DNA from: Pantoea sp. WMus005
Lineage (GTDB): Bacteria; Pseudomonadota; Gammaproteobacteria; Enterobacterales; Enterobacteriaceae
DNA: 64,000 nt
Direction: 5' to 3'
Assembly: GCF_013415305.1 (NCBI RefSeq)
Contig: NZ_JACBXU010000002.1
Span: forward strand, 475,634 to 539,633
In this document: piece by piece, positions 28,470 to 38,779 of the stretch
Position numbering within the stretch: position 1 is the stretch's first letter
Layout of the letters: every line of letters starts with the position of its first letter
Position numbers and translations under genes: made by a program
Notes under the pieces: model-generated
Told to the model about the DNA's origin: nothing
What the model saw: only the letters and a program-made list of their open reading frames with translations
The model's database searches: none

Positions 28470-31124
28470 TCACACTTTATCGTTTGGATTAAGGGCCTCT
28501 GTCAACCGTTGTTGCAACGCTTTACGCATTTCTTCGCCCAGCGCCTGACGTTCACTGTTGGCCAGAATAAACAAATCCTCGACCCGCTCGCCAATGGTGC
28601 TGATGCGTGCGCCGTGCAGCGACACACCCAGATCGGCAAAGACTTCACCGACCCGTGCCAGCAGGCCAGGCTGATCCAGTGCCACCAGTTCCAGGTAACT
28701 GCGACGGTCGGTATGTGTCGGCAGGAAATTGACTTCGGTATCCACGCTGAAATGCCGCAGTTTGGCTGACGGACGGCGGGTACGCGGCGGCACCCAGTCT
28801 GACTGAGTGATCGCCTGCTCCAGCGCCTGAATGATCATCGGATGGCGATCGGGCGATAGTGGACTGCCATCCGGTTCCAGAACAATAAAGGTATCCATGG
28901 CCATGCCGTCCCGGCTGGTGAAGATCTGCGCGTCATGAACGCTGAGATTACGACGATCGAGTTCACCGGCCACGGCAGCAAACAGATGCGGACGATCGGG
29001 ACTCCAGATAAATATTTCGGTCCCGCCGCGCGTGGCCTGTGGGCTGACCAGCACCAGCGGTTTTTTCAGATCGTGAACCAGCAGGTGGCGCGCATGCCAC
29101 GCGATCTGATTCGGCGTATGCCGCAGGAAGTAGTCAGCGCGACAGCGATTCCAGATCTGATGCAGACGCTCTTCATCAATGTTGTCCATCCGCAGCAGCG
29201 CCAGTGCCTGTAAACGATGATGACGCACCCGTTCACGCAGATCCGGACTGTTTTCCATGCCGCGTCGCAGCTGCTTCTCGGTGGCGAAAAAGAGCTCGCG
29301 CAACAGGCTCTGCTTCCAGCTGTTCCACAGACTTTCGTTGGTGGCGCAGATGTCTGCCACGGTCAGGCAAACCAGATAGCGCAGCCGGTTTTCATTCTGC
29401 ATCACCTCGGCAAACTGCTGGATCACCGTTGGGTCCTGAATATCGCGTCGCTGCGCCGTCACCGACATCAGCAGATGATGACGTACCAGCCAGGCCACTA
29501 ACTGCGTTTCACGCGAATTCAGGCCATGCATTTCAGCGAAATCGAGCGCATCCTGCGCACCGAGAATAGAGTGATCGCCGCCGCGTCCTTTGGCTATGTC
29601 GTGTAGCAGCGCGGCCATCAGCAACAGCTCCTGCTGCGGCAGTCGTGGCCATAACTCGACGCACAGCGGATGCTGTGGACGGGTGCTTTCATTGGCAAAG
29701 CTTTCCAGCTTCTGCAGCACGCGAATAGTGTGCTCATCCACGGTGTAGGCGTGAAACAAATCGAACTGCATCTGTCCGACGATATGGCCCCACAGCGGCG
29801 TATAAGCCCACAGTACGCTGTAGCGATGCATTGGCACCAGCGCCCGGCTAACCGCGCCCGGATGGCGCAGAATCGACATAAAGGTACGCCGCGCCTCCGG
29901 GATCTGGCACAGTGGTTGTTTGAGGTGGCGGCGTGCATGGCGCAGATGACGCAGCGTAGTGGAGTAGATCCCTTTGATGCTGTCGTTACGCACCATGACG
30001 TAAAACATGCGCAGAATCGCCTGCGGTTCGCGCGTGAACAGCGTCTCATCGCGCAGGTCGATTAAATCGCCACGCAACTGGAAGTCGTCATCAATAGGGC
30101 GGGGCTTTTCGCTGGTGGAGAGCGCCAGAATCGCCTCATCAAACAGCTGCAGTAGCATCTGATTCAGTTCGCCGATACGTCGGGTGACGCGATAGAAATC
30201 TTTCATCATCCGCTCGACCGGCTCATTGCCTTCGCCCTGGTAATTCAGGCGCTGCGCGACACTGAGCTGGCGATCGAACAGCAGGCGGTTATCGTAGCGG
30301 GGCAGGGAAAGATGCAGGGCAAAGCGGATGCGCCAGAGAAACTCCTGACATTCGTTAAGTTCGCTGCGCTCCGCGTCAGTGAGGAATCCAAAGCCGACCA
30401 TCTCATCCAGCGTGGTGGCACCAAAATGGCGTCGGGCCACCCACTGCAGCGTATGGATGTCGCGCAGGCCACCGGGGCTGCTTTTGATGTCCGGCTCCAG
30501 GTTATAGCTGGTGCCGTGGTAACGTTTGTGGCGCTCCTGCTGCTCTTCAATTTTGGCGGCAAAAAAGCAGGATGAAGGCCAGAAACCGTCACTGAAGATG
30601 TTTTTCTGTAACTCCAGAAATAGCGCCACGTCGCCGGTCAGCATCCGTGATTCAATCAGGTTAGTGGCAACGGTCAGGTCAGACAGTCCCTCCAGCAGAC
30701 ACTCTTCCAGCGTGCGGACGCTGTGGCCCACTTCCAGCTTGAGATCCCACATTAGCGTTAAGAGATCGCTGGTGCGTTGTGCAGCCTGTTCATCCAGCGG
30801 CTGGCGGCTGAGGATCAGGACATCAATATCAGAGAGCGGATGCAATTCGGCACGGCCATAGCCGCCCACGGCGACCAGCGCGATAGACGACATCTCATCA
30901 AAGCCAAAGAAGCGCCACAGGCGACGCAGTAGCCTGTCGATAAACAACGTGCGGGCATCAATGAGCGGCTCAACGGGTTCACCGGCATCAAACGCGGCAG
31001 CCAGATGCTGCTGAAACAGCTCCAGCCGCGGTTTCAGAATGTCGCGGATCAGTTGGTCGTCACCCCATTCGGCTGGCGAATCGACCAGACCGTTTTTCAC
31101 ATCTTCCGACAGACTCACGCTCAT
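28470..31124 (-). CDS. glnD: Bifunctional uridylyltransferase/uridylyl-removing enzyme GlnD
   Basis: GlnD senses glutamine and adds or removes UMP on PII proteins (GlnB, GlnK), controlling nitrogen assimilation. The 884-residue chain has a nucleotidyltransferase site [19 protein letters not shown] near residue 85, the long [27 protein letters not shown] block, an HD hydrolase domain [14 protein letters not shown], and two C-terminal ACT domains ([20 protein letters not shown] and [19 protein letters not shown]). Start ATG 31122-31124 was chosen; the frame is open 8 codons further upstream into the map terminator. The N-terminal 50 residues differ most from E. coli. Confidence 0.97.
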   Translation of the reverse strand: MSVSLSEDVKNGLVDSPAEWGDDQLIRDILKPRLELFQQHLAAAFDAGEPVEPLIDARTLFIDRLLRRLWRFFGFDEMSSIALVAVGGYGRAELHPLSDIDVLILSRQPLDEQAAQRTSDLLTLMWDLKLEVGHSVRTLEECLLEGLSDLTVATNLIESRMLTGDVALFLELQKNIFSDGFWPSSCFFAAKIEEQQERHKRYHGTSYNLEPDIKSSPGGLRDIHTLQWVARRHFGATTLDEMVGFGFLTDAERSELNECQEFLWRIRFALHLSLPRYDNRLLFDRQLSVAQRLNYQGEGNEPVERMMKDFYRVTRRIGELNQMLLQLFDEAILALSTSEKPRPIDDDFQLRGDLIDLRDETLFTREPQAILRMFYVMVRNDSIKGIYSTTLRHLRHARRHLKQPLCQIPEARRTFMSILRHPGAVSRALVPMHRYSVLWAYTPLWGHIVGQMQFDLFHAYTVDEHTIRVLQKLESFANESTRPQHPLCVELWPRLPQQELLLMAALLHDIAKGRGGDHSILGAQDALDFAEMHGLNSRETQLVAWLVRHHLLMSVTAQRRDIQDPTVIQQFAEVMQNENRLRYLVCLTVADICATNESLWNSWKQSLLRELFFATEKQLRRGMENSPDLRERVRHHRLQALALLRMDNIDEERLHQIWNRCRADYFLRHTPNQIAWHARHLLVHDLKKPLVLVSPQATRGGTEIFIWSPDRPHLFAAVAGELDRRNLSVHDAQIFTSRDGMAMDTFIVLEPDGSPLSPDRHPMIIQALEQAITQSDWVPPRTRRPSAKLRHFSVDTEVNFLPTHTDRRSYLELVALDQPGLLARVGEVFADLGVSLHGARISTIGERVEDLFILANSERQALGEEMRKALQQRLTEALNPNDKV

Positions 31125-31145
31125 GCAGCTCTTCTCTTTTTTAGC

Positions 31146-31173
31146 CAAAAAAAAGCCGGCTCAGCGCCGGCTT
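31146..31173 (-). terminator. Terminator between map and glnD
   Basis: AAGCCGGC (31153-31160) pairs with GCCGGCTT (31166-31173); on the minus strand an eight-U run follows. It ends about 20 bases before the glnD start, so glnD needs readthrough or a promoter within map. Confidence 0.88.
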
Positions 31174-31190
31174 GATCTGTATTGGGGGAA

Positions 31191-31985
31191 TTACCCTTCA
31201 GCAACGAGCACAGCAGGCAGCGTGTCGTCTTTGCGCAGGGTTAAAATCTCACAGCCGTTTTCCGTCACCACAATAGTATGCTCATACTGCGCGGACAAGC
31301 TGCGATCTTTGGTTTTTACCGTCCAGCCATCTTTCATGGTGCGGATGCGGTAATCCCCGGCATTGACCATCGGTTCTACCGTAAAGGTCATGCCCGCCTG
31401 CAGAACAACGCCGCTATCATCGGCATCGTAATGCAACACCTGAGGCTCTTCGTGGAACCCCTTGCCGATACCGTGACCGCAATATTCACGCACAACAGAG
31501 AAGTCGTTTGCTTCAACATACTTCTGGATAGCACGGCCCAGTTCGCGCAGGCGAATGCCGGGTTTAATCAGCCGCAGGGAAAGATAGAGGCTCTCCTGCG
31601 TGACGCGGCACAGGCGTTCACCCTGAATAGTCGGTTTACCCACGATAAACATCTTCGAGGTATCGCCGTGGTACTCATCTTTGATCACGGTGACATCGAC
31701 ATTGACGATATCGCCATCTTTTAACGGGCGATCATCGCTGGGAATCCCGTGACACACCACTTCGTTCACCGAGATGCAGACAGACTTCGGAAAGCCGTGA
31801 TAGCCGAGGCAGGCAGAGACCGCCTGTTGCTTCTGCGTGATGTGCTCGTGGCAGATACGGTCCAGTTCACCCGTGGTCACACCCGGTTTAACATGAGGCT
31901 CGATCATCTCCAGCACGTCGGCAGCCAGTCGGCCCGCCACGCGCATTTTTTCGATTTCTTCAGGGGTTTTGATTGAAATTGACAT
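31191..31985 (-). CDS. map: Methionine aminopeptidase type I
   Basis: Map removes the initiator methionine from nascent proteins. The 264-residue protein has the pita-bread metal site: Asp residues in IVNVDVTVIKDEYHGDTSKMF, His in CGHGIGKGFHEEP, and Glu in FTVEPMVNAG and YEHTIVVTE. It is transcribed divergently from rpsB with 318 bases between the genes. A perfect inverted repeat lies 17 bases upstream of its ATG. Confidence 0.98.
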   Translation of the reverse strand: MSISIKTPEEIEKMRVAGRLAADVLEMIEPHVKPGVTTGELDRICHEHITQKQQAVSACLGYHGFPKSVCISVNEVVCHGIPSDDRPLKDGDIVNVDVTVIKDEYHGDTSKMFIVGKPTIQGERLCRVTQESLYLSLRLIKPGIRLRELGRAIQKYVEANDFSVVREYCGHGIGKGFHEEPQVLHYDADDSGVVLQAGMTFTVEPMVNAGDYRIRTMKDGWTVKTKDRSLSAQYEHTIVVTENGCEILTLRKDDTLPAVLVAEG

Positions 31986-32001
31986 TAAATTAATCCGCAG
32001 C

Positions 32002-32018
32002 TGTCGAAATTTTCGACA
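32002..32018. promoter_or_regulatory. Perfect inverted repeat just upstream of map
   Basis: TGTCGAAA-T-TTTCGACA is an 8-bp inverted repeat with a single central base, 16 bases before the map ATG on its 5' side. It could be an operator or a small hairpin in the map leader. No known binding protein was assigned. Confidence 0.55.
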
Positions 32019-32103
32019 ATAATAAGGTCTGTGCTGTCATGTTAACAGCCAGCAAATGGGCTGCCAAATAGAGAACGCGCTGGCGCTCTTCAGCGATCAT
32101 TTA

Positions 32104-33029
<926 letters not shown>

Positions 33030-33077
33030 TAAGGTTTGCTCTGCATAAGAGCCCTTAGCATTCAGATGTGATCTGTA

Positions 33078-33102
33078 AGGGGCCTATACTGGCCCCTTTA
33101 TT
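33078..33102 (+). terminator. Hairpin between rpsB and tsf, partial terminator
   Basis: AAGGGGCC (33077-33084) pairs with GGCCCCTT (33091-33098), followed by TATTTTAT. Because tsf lies downstream in the same unit, it is likely a leaky terminator that sets the S2:EF-Ts ratio. Confidence 0.75.
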
Positions 33103-33210
33103 TTATCTAAGTCTGTCACGCCCCCAACCGGACGGCGGGACAGAGTAAATTTTCCGCAAATAAGTGTCTGCTGGTGCAAACGTACTCAGGCACGAACCGA
33201 GGATTCTGGA

Positions 33211-34062
33211 ATGGCTGACATTACCGCTGCATTGGTAAAAGAACTGCGCGAGCGTACTGGCGCTGGCATGATGGATTGCAAAAAAGCGCTGACTGAAGCG
33301 AACGGCGACATTGAGCTGGCGATTGAGAACATGCGTAAGTCTGGCGCAATCAAAGCAGCGAAAAAAGCAGGTAACGTTGCGGCTGATGGCGTAATCAAAA
33401 CCAAGATCGTTGGCGACTACGGCGTGATTCTGGAAGTTAACTGCCAGACTGACTTCGTAGCAAAAGATGGTGGTTTCCAGGCGTTCGCAGACAAAGTTCT
33501 GGAAGCGGCTGCAGCGAATCGCGTAACCGACGTTGAAGTTCTGAAAGCGCAGTTCGAAGAAGAGCGCGTTGCACTGGTTGCTAAAATCGGTGAGAACATC
33601 AACATCCGTCGTGTTGCAATCCTGGAAGGCGCAGAGTTGGGCAGCTACCTGCACGGCGCGCGTATCGGCGTTCTGGTTTCAGCGAAAGGCGCTAATGAAG
33701 ATCTGATCAAACAGATCGCAATGCACGTTGCAGCAAGCAAGCCTGAATTCGTTAAGCCAGAAGACGTTTCTGCTGACGTGGTTGATAAAGAGTACCAGGT
33801 TCAGCTGGACATCGCGATGCAGTCTGGCAAGCCAAAAGAGATCGCAGAGAAGATGGTTGAAGGCCGTATGAAGAAATTCACCGGCGAAGTTTCTCTGACA
33901 GGTCAGGCTTTCGTTATCGACCCAAGCAAAACCGTTGGCCAGGCTCTGAAAGAGCAGGGCGCTGACGTAATCAACTTTATCCGCTTCGAAGTGGGTGAAG
34001 GCATCGAGAAAGTTGAGTCTGACTTCGCTGCAGAAGTTGCAGCAATGTCCAAACAGTCTTAA
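33211..34062 (+). CDS. tsf: Translation elongation factor Ts
   Basis: EF-Ts exchanges GDP for GTP on EF-Tu. The 283-residue protein begins [27 protein letters not shown] (a UBA-like N-terminal domain) and contains the EF-Tu-contacting [13 protein letters not shown]. It shares the rpsB promoter and ends at a strong terminator. Confidence 0.99.
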   Translation: MADITAALVKELRERTGAGMMDCKKALTEANGDIELAIENMRKSGAIKAAKKAGNVAADGVIKTKIVGDYGVILEVNCQTDFVAKDGGFQAFADKVLEAAAANRVTDVEVLKAQFEEERVALVAKIGENINIRRVAILEGAELGSYLHGARIGVLVSAKGANEDLIKQIAMHVAASKPEFVKPEDVSADVVDKEYQVQLDIAMQSGKPKEIAEKMVEGRMKKFTGEVSLTGQAFVIDPSKTVGQALKEQGADVINFIRFEVGEGIEKVESDFAAEVAAMSKQS

Positions 34063-34071
34063 TGCTTTGAA

Positions 34072-34098
34072 AGAACCGCCAGATGGCGGTTCTTTTTT
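34072..34098 (+). terminator. Terminator of rpsB-tsf
   Basis: AGAACCGCC (34072-34080), AGAT loop, GGCGGTTCT (34085-34093), then a six-T run. Confidence 0.95.
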
Positions 34099-34222
34099 GT
34101 CTGTGAAACGCAACAGACGATACGTTTTCAGTTTCATCCCAATAGCATTTTCTTTGCGGTAAGCGGATGATCGATCAGAATTTACTTCTCCTTTACACCC
34201 AATCTTCCAGGAAGAACTGACC

Positions 34223-34948
34223 ATGGCGACCAACGCAAAACCTGTTTATCAACGTATCCTGCTTAAACTCAGCGGCGAAGCCCTGCAAGGCGCTGAAGGT
34301 TTTGGTATTGACGCGAGTGTGCTTGACCGTATGGCACAAGAGGTAAAAGAGCTGGTTGAACTGGGCATCCAGGTTGGCGTGGTGATTGGCGGAGGGAACC
34401 TGTTCCGTGGCGCGAGCCTGCAGCAGGCTGGCATGAACCGCGTCGTGGGTGACCACATGGGTATGCTGGCGACCGTGATGAACGGCCTGGCGATGCGTGA
34501 TGCACTGCACCGCGCCTATGTGAATGCACGCCTGATGTCAGCGATTCCACTGAATGGCGTCTGTGACAACTACAGCTGGGCAGAAGCGATCAGCCTGCTG
34601 CGTAACAACCGCGTGGTCATCTTCTCCGCCGGTACCGGCAACCCGTTCTTCACCACTGACTCTGCGGCATGTCTGCGCGGCATTGAAATTGAAGCGGACG
34701 TGGTGCTGAAAGCGACCAAAGTTGACGGCGTCTACTCTGCCGATCCGGTGAAAAGCCCGGACGCGACGCTGTATGAGCAACTGACCTATGCGGAAGTGCT
34801 GGATCAGGAGCTGAAAGTGATGGATCTGGCGGCCTTTACCCTGGCGCGTGACCATAAATTACCTATCCGTGTTTTCAACATGAATAAACCTGGCGCACTG
34901 CGTCGCGTAGTGATGGGTGAAAAAGAAGGTACCCTGATTACGCATTAA
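34223..34948 (+). CDS. pyrH: UMP kinase
   Basis: PyrH phosphorylates UMP to UDP and is allosterically controlled by GTP and UTP. The 241-residue amino-acid-kinase-fold protein shows [36 protein letters not shown] and [13 protein letters not shown] 34223 follows CAGGAAGAACTGACC. In gammaproteobacteria it lies between tsf and frr, as here. Confidence 0.98.
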   Translation: MATNAKPVYQRILLKLSGEALQGAEGFGIDASVLDRMAQEVKELVELGIQVGVVIGGGNLFRGASLQQAGMNRVVGDHMGMLATVMNGLAMRDALHRAYVNARLMSAIPLNGVCDNYSWAEAISLLRNNRVVIFSAGTGNPFFTTDSAACLRGIEIEADVVLKATKVDGVYSADPVKSPDATLYEQLTYAEVLDQELKVMDLAAFTLARDHKLPIRVFNMNKPGALRRVVMGEKEGTLITH

Positions 34949-35091
34949 TACCCGAGGCGAGATAAAATAAGGTATATTCTGTCAGCGCGATGATAATGCA
35001 TCGCGCACCAGTCAGGATTATCGATGCTTATCGATCCCGTTTCCGGTTATGCCGGAACTGGCCAGGTCAAACCGAATCCAAGGGTTTCAAC

Positions 35092-35649
35092 GTGATTAAC
35101 GACATCAAAAAAGATGCTGACACGCGCATGGAAAAATGCGTTGAAGCATTCAAAACTACCATCAGCAAAGTGCGCACCGGTCGTGCTTCACCTTCGCTGC
35201 TTGACGGCATCGTCGTCGAATATTACGGCACGCCGACGCCACTGCGTCAGCTGGCTTCTGTCACTGTGGAAGATTCACGCACGCTGAAAATCAACGTGTT
35301 TGATCGTTCACTGAGCCAGGCAGTCGAAAAAGCGATCATGAAGTCCGATCTCGGCCTGAACCCAAGTTCAGCCGGTACGGACATCCGTGTTCCGTTGCCT
35401 GCACTGACAGAAGAGCGTCGTAAAGATCTGATTAAAATCGTGCGCGGCGAAGCCGAGCAGGGCCGTGTGTCGGTACGTAACGTCCGTCGCGATGCCAACG
35501 ATAAGATCAAAGCGCTGCTGAAAGATAAAGAGATCAGCGAAGACGACGAACGTCGTGCGCAGGATGAAGTACAAAAAATGACTGATGCGTACATCAAGAA
35601 AGTTGATGCTGCACTGTCAGAAAAAGAGACGGAGCTGATGGATTTCTAA
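35092..35649 (+). CDS. frr: Ribosome recycling factor
   Basis: RRF splits the post-termination ribosome together with EF-G. The 185-residue protein is the E. coli length, with [30 protein letters not shown] and [25 protein letters not shown]. Start is GTG 35092-35094, 7 bases after AAGGG, as in E. coli; the open frame upstream is not conserved. About 140 bases separate it from pyrH. Confidence 0.98.
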   Translation: MINDIKKDADTRMEKCVEAFKTTISKVRTGRASPSLLDGIVVEYYGTPTPLRQLASVTVEDSRTLKINVFDRSLSQAVEKAIMKSDLGLNPSSAGTDIRVPLPALTEERRKDLIKIVRGEAEQGRVSVRNVRRDANDKIKALLKDKEISEDDERRAQDEVQKMTDAYIKKVDAALSEKETELMDF

Positions 35650-35666
35650 TCCCATCACTGCCGGAA

Positions 35667-35718
35667 AAAACGCCGTACAGAGAGGTATTCGTATGAATGC
35701 GACATCTGGCGGCGTTTT
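35667..35718 (+). terminator. Long hairpin between frr and dxr
   Basis: AAAACGCCG (35667-35675) pairs with CGGCGTTTT (35710-35718) around a 34-base loop. The loop itself holds a smaller stem, GTATTC/GAATGC. A-run and T-run flanks suggest a terminator for frr with an unusual nested loop. Confidence 0.65.
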
Positions 35719-35760
35719 ACATTGTGCCTGTCGGCACGCTGACTTCACACGGATAGCCTC

Positions 35761-36957
35761 ATGAAGCGATTAACTCTGCTGGGATCCACCGGCTCGATCG
35801 GCACCAGTACGCTGGCGGTGGTTCGCGCCAACCCGGCGCTTTATCAGATCACGGCGCTGGTTGCCGGTCATAACGTGGCGCTGATGGCCGAACAGTGTGC
35901 GGCCTTTACGCCACGTTACGCCTGCATGGCAGACGAGGCATCTGCCGCTGCGCTGCGTGAGCGACTGAGAGCAATCAGCGTCAATACTGAAGTGCTCTCC
36001 GGCGTTCAGGCAGCCTGTGAGCTGGCTGCGCTGGATGACGTGGATCAGGTGATGGCGGCGATTGTCGGTGCGTCAGGTTTGCTACCGACGCTGGCGGCTA
36101 TTCGCGCCGGAAAAACGGTGCTGCTGGCCAACAAGGAATCGCTTGTCACCTGCGGCCGTTTGTTTATGGAGGCGGTGCGTCATCATAACGCACAGTTACT
36201 ACCGGTCGACAGTGAGCATAACGCCATTTTTCAGAGTTTACCGGCTACCATCCAGCATCAGTTAGGTTACGCTGACCTGCGGGATAATGGGATTGAGTCG
36301 ATTATCCTTACGGGATCGGGTGGTCCTTTTCGTGACACAGATTTAGCAGATCTCAGCGCCATGTCGCCGGATCAGGCCTGTGCACATCCGAACTGGTCGA
36401 TGGGGAGAAAAATCTCTGTTGATTCGGCCACCATGATGAATAAAGGTCTTGAATACATTGAAGCCCGTTGGTTGTTTAATGCCAGCGCAGCGCAGATGGA
36501 AGTGATCCTTCACCCACAGTCGGTGATTCACTCCATGGTGCGATACTGCGATGGCAGCGTGCTGGCTCAGTTAGGTTCTCCCGATATGCGTACGCCCATT
36601 GCTCACAGTATGGCCTGGCCTTCGCGCATCAATGCAGGCGTGACGCCGCTGGATTTTACCCGCATGTCGGCGCTCTCTTTTGCAGAACCTGATTTTAGTC
36701 GCTACCCCTGTCTGAAGCTGGCCATCGATGCCTGTGACGCAGGGCAGGCGGCGACCACCACGCTGAATGCTGCCAATGAGGTTGCCGTCGCGGCTTTCCT
36801 GAATCACCAGATCCGCTTTACCGACATTGCCGCCCTTAATAGTGCAGTGATGGCGGCACAAGTGTGTCCGGAGCCGGATTCGGTGGACGCTGTCCTTGAA
36901 ATCGATCGTAGTGCGCGCGCGCTGGCGACAGAAATGTTGCCGCGCTTCACGTCGTGA
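35761..36957 (+). CDS. dxr: 1-deoxy-D-xylulose 5-phosphate reductoisomerase
   Basis: Dxr makes 2-C-methyl-D-erythritol 4-phosphate, the committed step of the MEP isoprenoid pathway. It is the target of fosmidomycin. The 398 residues show the NADPH-binding [23 protein letters not shown], the metal site [31 protein letters not shown] and [10 protein letters not shown]. It feeds uppS, the next gene. The 181-base gap to uppS holds a promoter and two palindromic elements. Confidence 0.98.
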   Translation: MKRLTLLGSTGSIGTSTLAVVRANPALYQITALVAGHNVALMAEQCAAFTPRYACMADEASAAALRERLRAISVNTEVLSGVQAACELAALDDVDQVMAAIVGASGLLPTLAAIRAGKTVLLANKESLVTCGRLFMEAVRHHNAQLLPVDSEHNAIFQSLPATIQHQLGYADLRDNGIESIILTGSGGPFRDTDLADLSAMSPDQACAHPNWSMGRKISVDSATMMNKGLEYIEARWLFNASAAQMEVILHPQSVIHSMVRYCDGSVLAQLGSPDMRTPIAHSMAWPSRINAGVTPLDFTRMSALSFAEPDFSRYPCLKLAIDACDAGQAATTTLNAANEVAVAAFLNHQIRFTDIAALNSAVMAAQVCPEPDSVDAVLEIDRSARALATEMLPRFTS

Positions 36958-36978
36958 TGCCGATCGATATGAGGCCAT

Positions 36979-37007
36979 TTGTTCGCTTCAGGTGAAAATG
37001 GTATAGT
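36979..37007 (+). promoter_or_regulatory. Predicted promoter of the uppS operon
   Basis: TTGTTC (36979-36984), a 17-base spacer and the extended -10 TGGTATAGT (TATAGT 37002-37007), about 130 bases before uppS. Confidence 0.5.
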
Positions 37008-37032
37008 CGCTGGCTCGCGTTTCACGGTCTGT

Positions 37033-37072
37033 CACCGAATTCGGTGTGGCCCGGCACTCAGAGTGTGTCGGG
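37033..37072 (+). promoter_or_regulatory. Palindrome and hairpin in the uppS leader
   Basis: CACCGAATTCGGTG (37033-37046) is a perfect 14-bp palindrome. It is followed by CCCGGCAC (37050-37057) pairing with GTGTCGGG (37065-37072, one G-U) around a 7-base loop. Both would lie in the leader of a transcript from the promoter at 36979. No function is known to me. Confidence 0.5.
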
Positions 37073-37138
37073 ATTTGAATCGGGCGCAATGTATTCAGAA
37101 ACCACAGCATTTCTGATGAAAGGAATTGGTTAAGCGTT

Positions 37139-37891
37139 ATGTCGTCTAACAATCAAAACAACACTGATGACCAGCAGGAACACGGTCCACGCCACGTCGC
37201 TATCATCATGGATGGCAACGGTCGCTGGGCCAAAAATCAGGGAAAATTGCGTATTTCAGGCCACAGAGCTGGCGTTAAATCGGTACGCCGTGCCGTCAGC
37301 TTTGCGGTAAGTAATAATCTCGAAGCCCTGACGCTTTACGCCTTCAGCAGTGAAAACTGGAGTCGTCCGGCGCAGGAAGTCACCGCGTTAATGGAACTGT
37401 TTGTCTGGGCGCTCGATAGTGAAGTGAAGAGCCTTCACAAACACAATGTTCGCTTACGCGTCATTGGCGATACCAGCCGTTTCAGCCCGCGTATTCAGGA
37501 ACGTATTCGCCGTTCTGAGACGCTGACCGCAAATAATAGTGGCCTGACACTCAACATTGCTGCCAACTATGGCGGCCGTTGGGATATTATCGAAGGCGTG
37601 AAAAAACTGGCTGAACAGGTTCAGGAAGGATTACTGCGACCTGACCAGATTACCGAAGAGAGCCTGACGTCGCAGCTCTGTATGCAGGAGCTGGCGCCAG
37701 TGGATTTAGTGATAAGGACCGGGGGAGAGCATCGGATTAGCAACTTCCTGCTGTGGCAGATTGCCTATGCTGAATTCTATTTTACCGATGTGCTCTGGCC
37801 GGATTTCGATGAACACGTTTTTGAAGGTGCACTGAATGCATTCTCTCTGCGGGAGCGTCGTTTTGGCGGCGCTGCACCAGGCGGCGCCTGA
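37139..37891 (+). CDS. uppS: Undecaprenyl pyrophosphate synthase (UppS)
   Basis: UppS (also named ispU) extends farnesyl diphosphate to the C55 carrier for peptidoglycan and O-antigen. The 250-residue cis-prenyltransferase has catalytic D25 in AIIMDGNGRWAK, plus RISGHRAG, TLYAFSSENWSRP and the C-terminal VIRTGGEHRISNFLLWQIAYAEFYF. It opens the envelope superoperon running to accA. Confidence 0.98.
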   Translation: MSSNNQNNTDDQQEHGPRHVAIIMDGNGRWAKNQGKLRISGHRAGVKSVRRAVSFAVSNNLEALTLYAFSSENWSRPAQEVTALMELFVWALDSEVKSLHKHNVRLRVIGDTSRFSPRIQERIRRSETLTANNSGLTLNIAANYGGRWDIIEGVKKLAEQVQEGLLRPDQITEESLTSQLCMQELAPVDLVIRTGGEHRISNFLLWQIAYAEFYFTDVLWPDFDEHVFEGALNAFSLRERRFGGAAPGGA

Positions 37892-37909
37892 GCAATCTGG
37901 GGGTAACCT

Positions 37910-38767
37910 TTGCTGAAGTCTCGTCTGATTACCGCGTTGATATTAATTCCGCTGGTAATAGCTGCACTGTTCTGGTTACCGCCTGTTGGCTTCGCCCTTA
38001 CAACCATCGTTATCTGCATGCTGGCAGCCTGGGAATGGGGTCAGTTTGCAGGTATGGCATCACGTCAACAGCGTGTCTGGCTGGCTGTACTTTGTGGTCT
38101 GCTGCTGGCGCTGATGCAGTTTACGCTGCCACCTTATCAACACACGGTGCATCTGCCACAGATCGCGACATCGCTTTGGGCGTCGCTGCTATGGTGGGTC
38201 GTTGCATTGCTGCTGGTGCTTACCTATCCCGCCTCTGCGGCCTTCTGGCGCCATTCGCGCCCACTTCGTTTACTGTTTGGCATACTAACGCTGGTACCCT
38301 TTTTCTGGGGTATGGTGGCGCTACGTCAGTATCACTATGAAACCGACCATTTCGCCGGTGCCTGGTGGCTGTTGTTTGTGCTGCTGCTGGTGTGGGGTGC
38401 CGATTCAGGTGCCTATATGTTTGGCAAGATGTTTGGTAAGCACAAACTGGCACCGAAGGTCTCACCGGGCAAAACCTGGGAAGGCTTCCTGGGCGGTCTG
38501 GTTTCATCGGCGCTGATTGCGCTGCTGTTTGCCTCGCTGGCTCCGCTGACGGTCTCAACGGGTACGCTGGTGATTTGCGCGGTTATTGCAACGCTGGCCT
38601 CCGTGCTGGGTGACCTCACTGAGAGTATGTTCAAGCGTGAAGCGGGCATCAAAGACAGTGGTAATCTGATCCCCGGTCATGGCGGCATGCTTGATCGCAT
38701 TGATAGTCTGACTGCGGCGGTGCCGGTGTTTGCCTGTTTATTGCTGCTGGTGTTCCGCACCCTTTAA
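37910..38767 (+). CDS. cdsA: Phosphatidate cytidylyltransferase (CDP-diglyceride synthase)
   Basis: CdsA makes CDP-diacylglycerol, the precursor of all enterobacterial phospholipids, in the inner membrane. The 285-residue protein has about eight membrane helices and the signature SMFKREAGIKDSGNLIPGHGGMLDRIDS near its end. It starts with TTG (37910-37912) 7 bases after GGGGG; MLKSRLI aligns with the E. coli start, which is also TTG. The gap to uppS is 18 bases. Confidence 0.97.
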   Translation: MLKSRLITALILIPLVIAALFWLPPVGFALTTIVICMLAAWEWGQFAGMASRQQRVWLAVLCGLLLALMQFTLPPYQHTVHLPQIATSLWASLLWWVVALLLVLTYPASAAFWRHSRPLRLLFGILTLVPFFWGMVALRQYHYETDHFAGAWWLLFVLLLVWGADSGAYMFGKMFGKHKLAPKVSPGKTWEGFLGGLVSSALIALLFASLAPLTVSTGTLVICAVIATLASVLGDLTESMFKREAGIKDSGNLIPGHGGMLDRIDSLTAAVPVFACLLLLVFRTL

Positions 38768-38779
38768 GGACAGGCAAAG

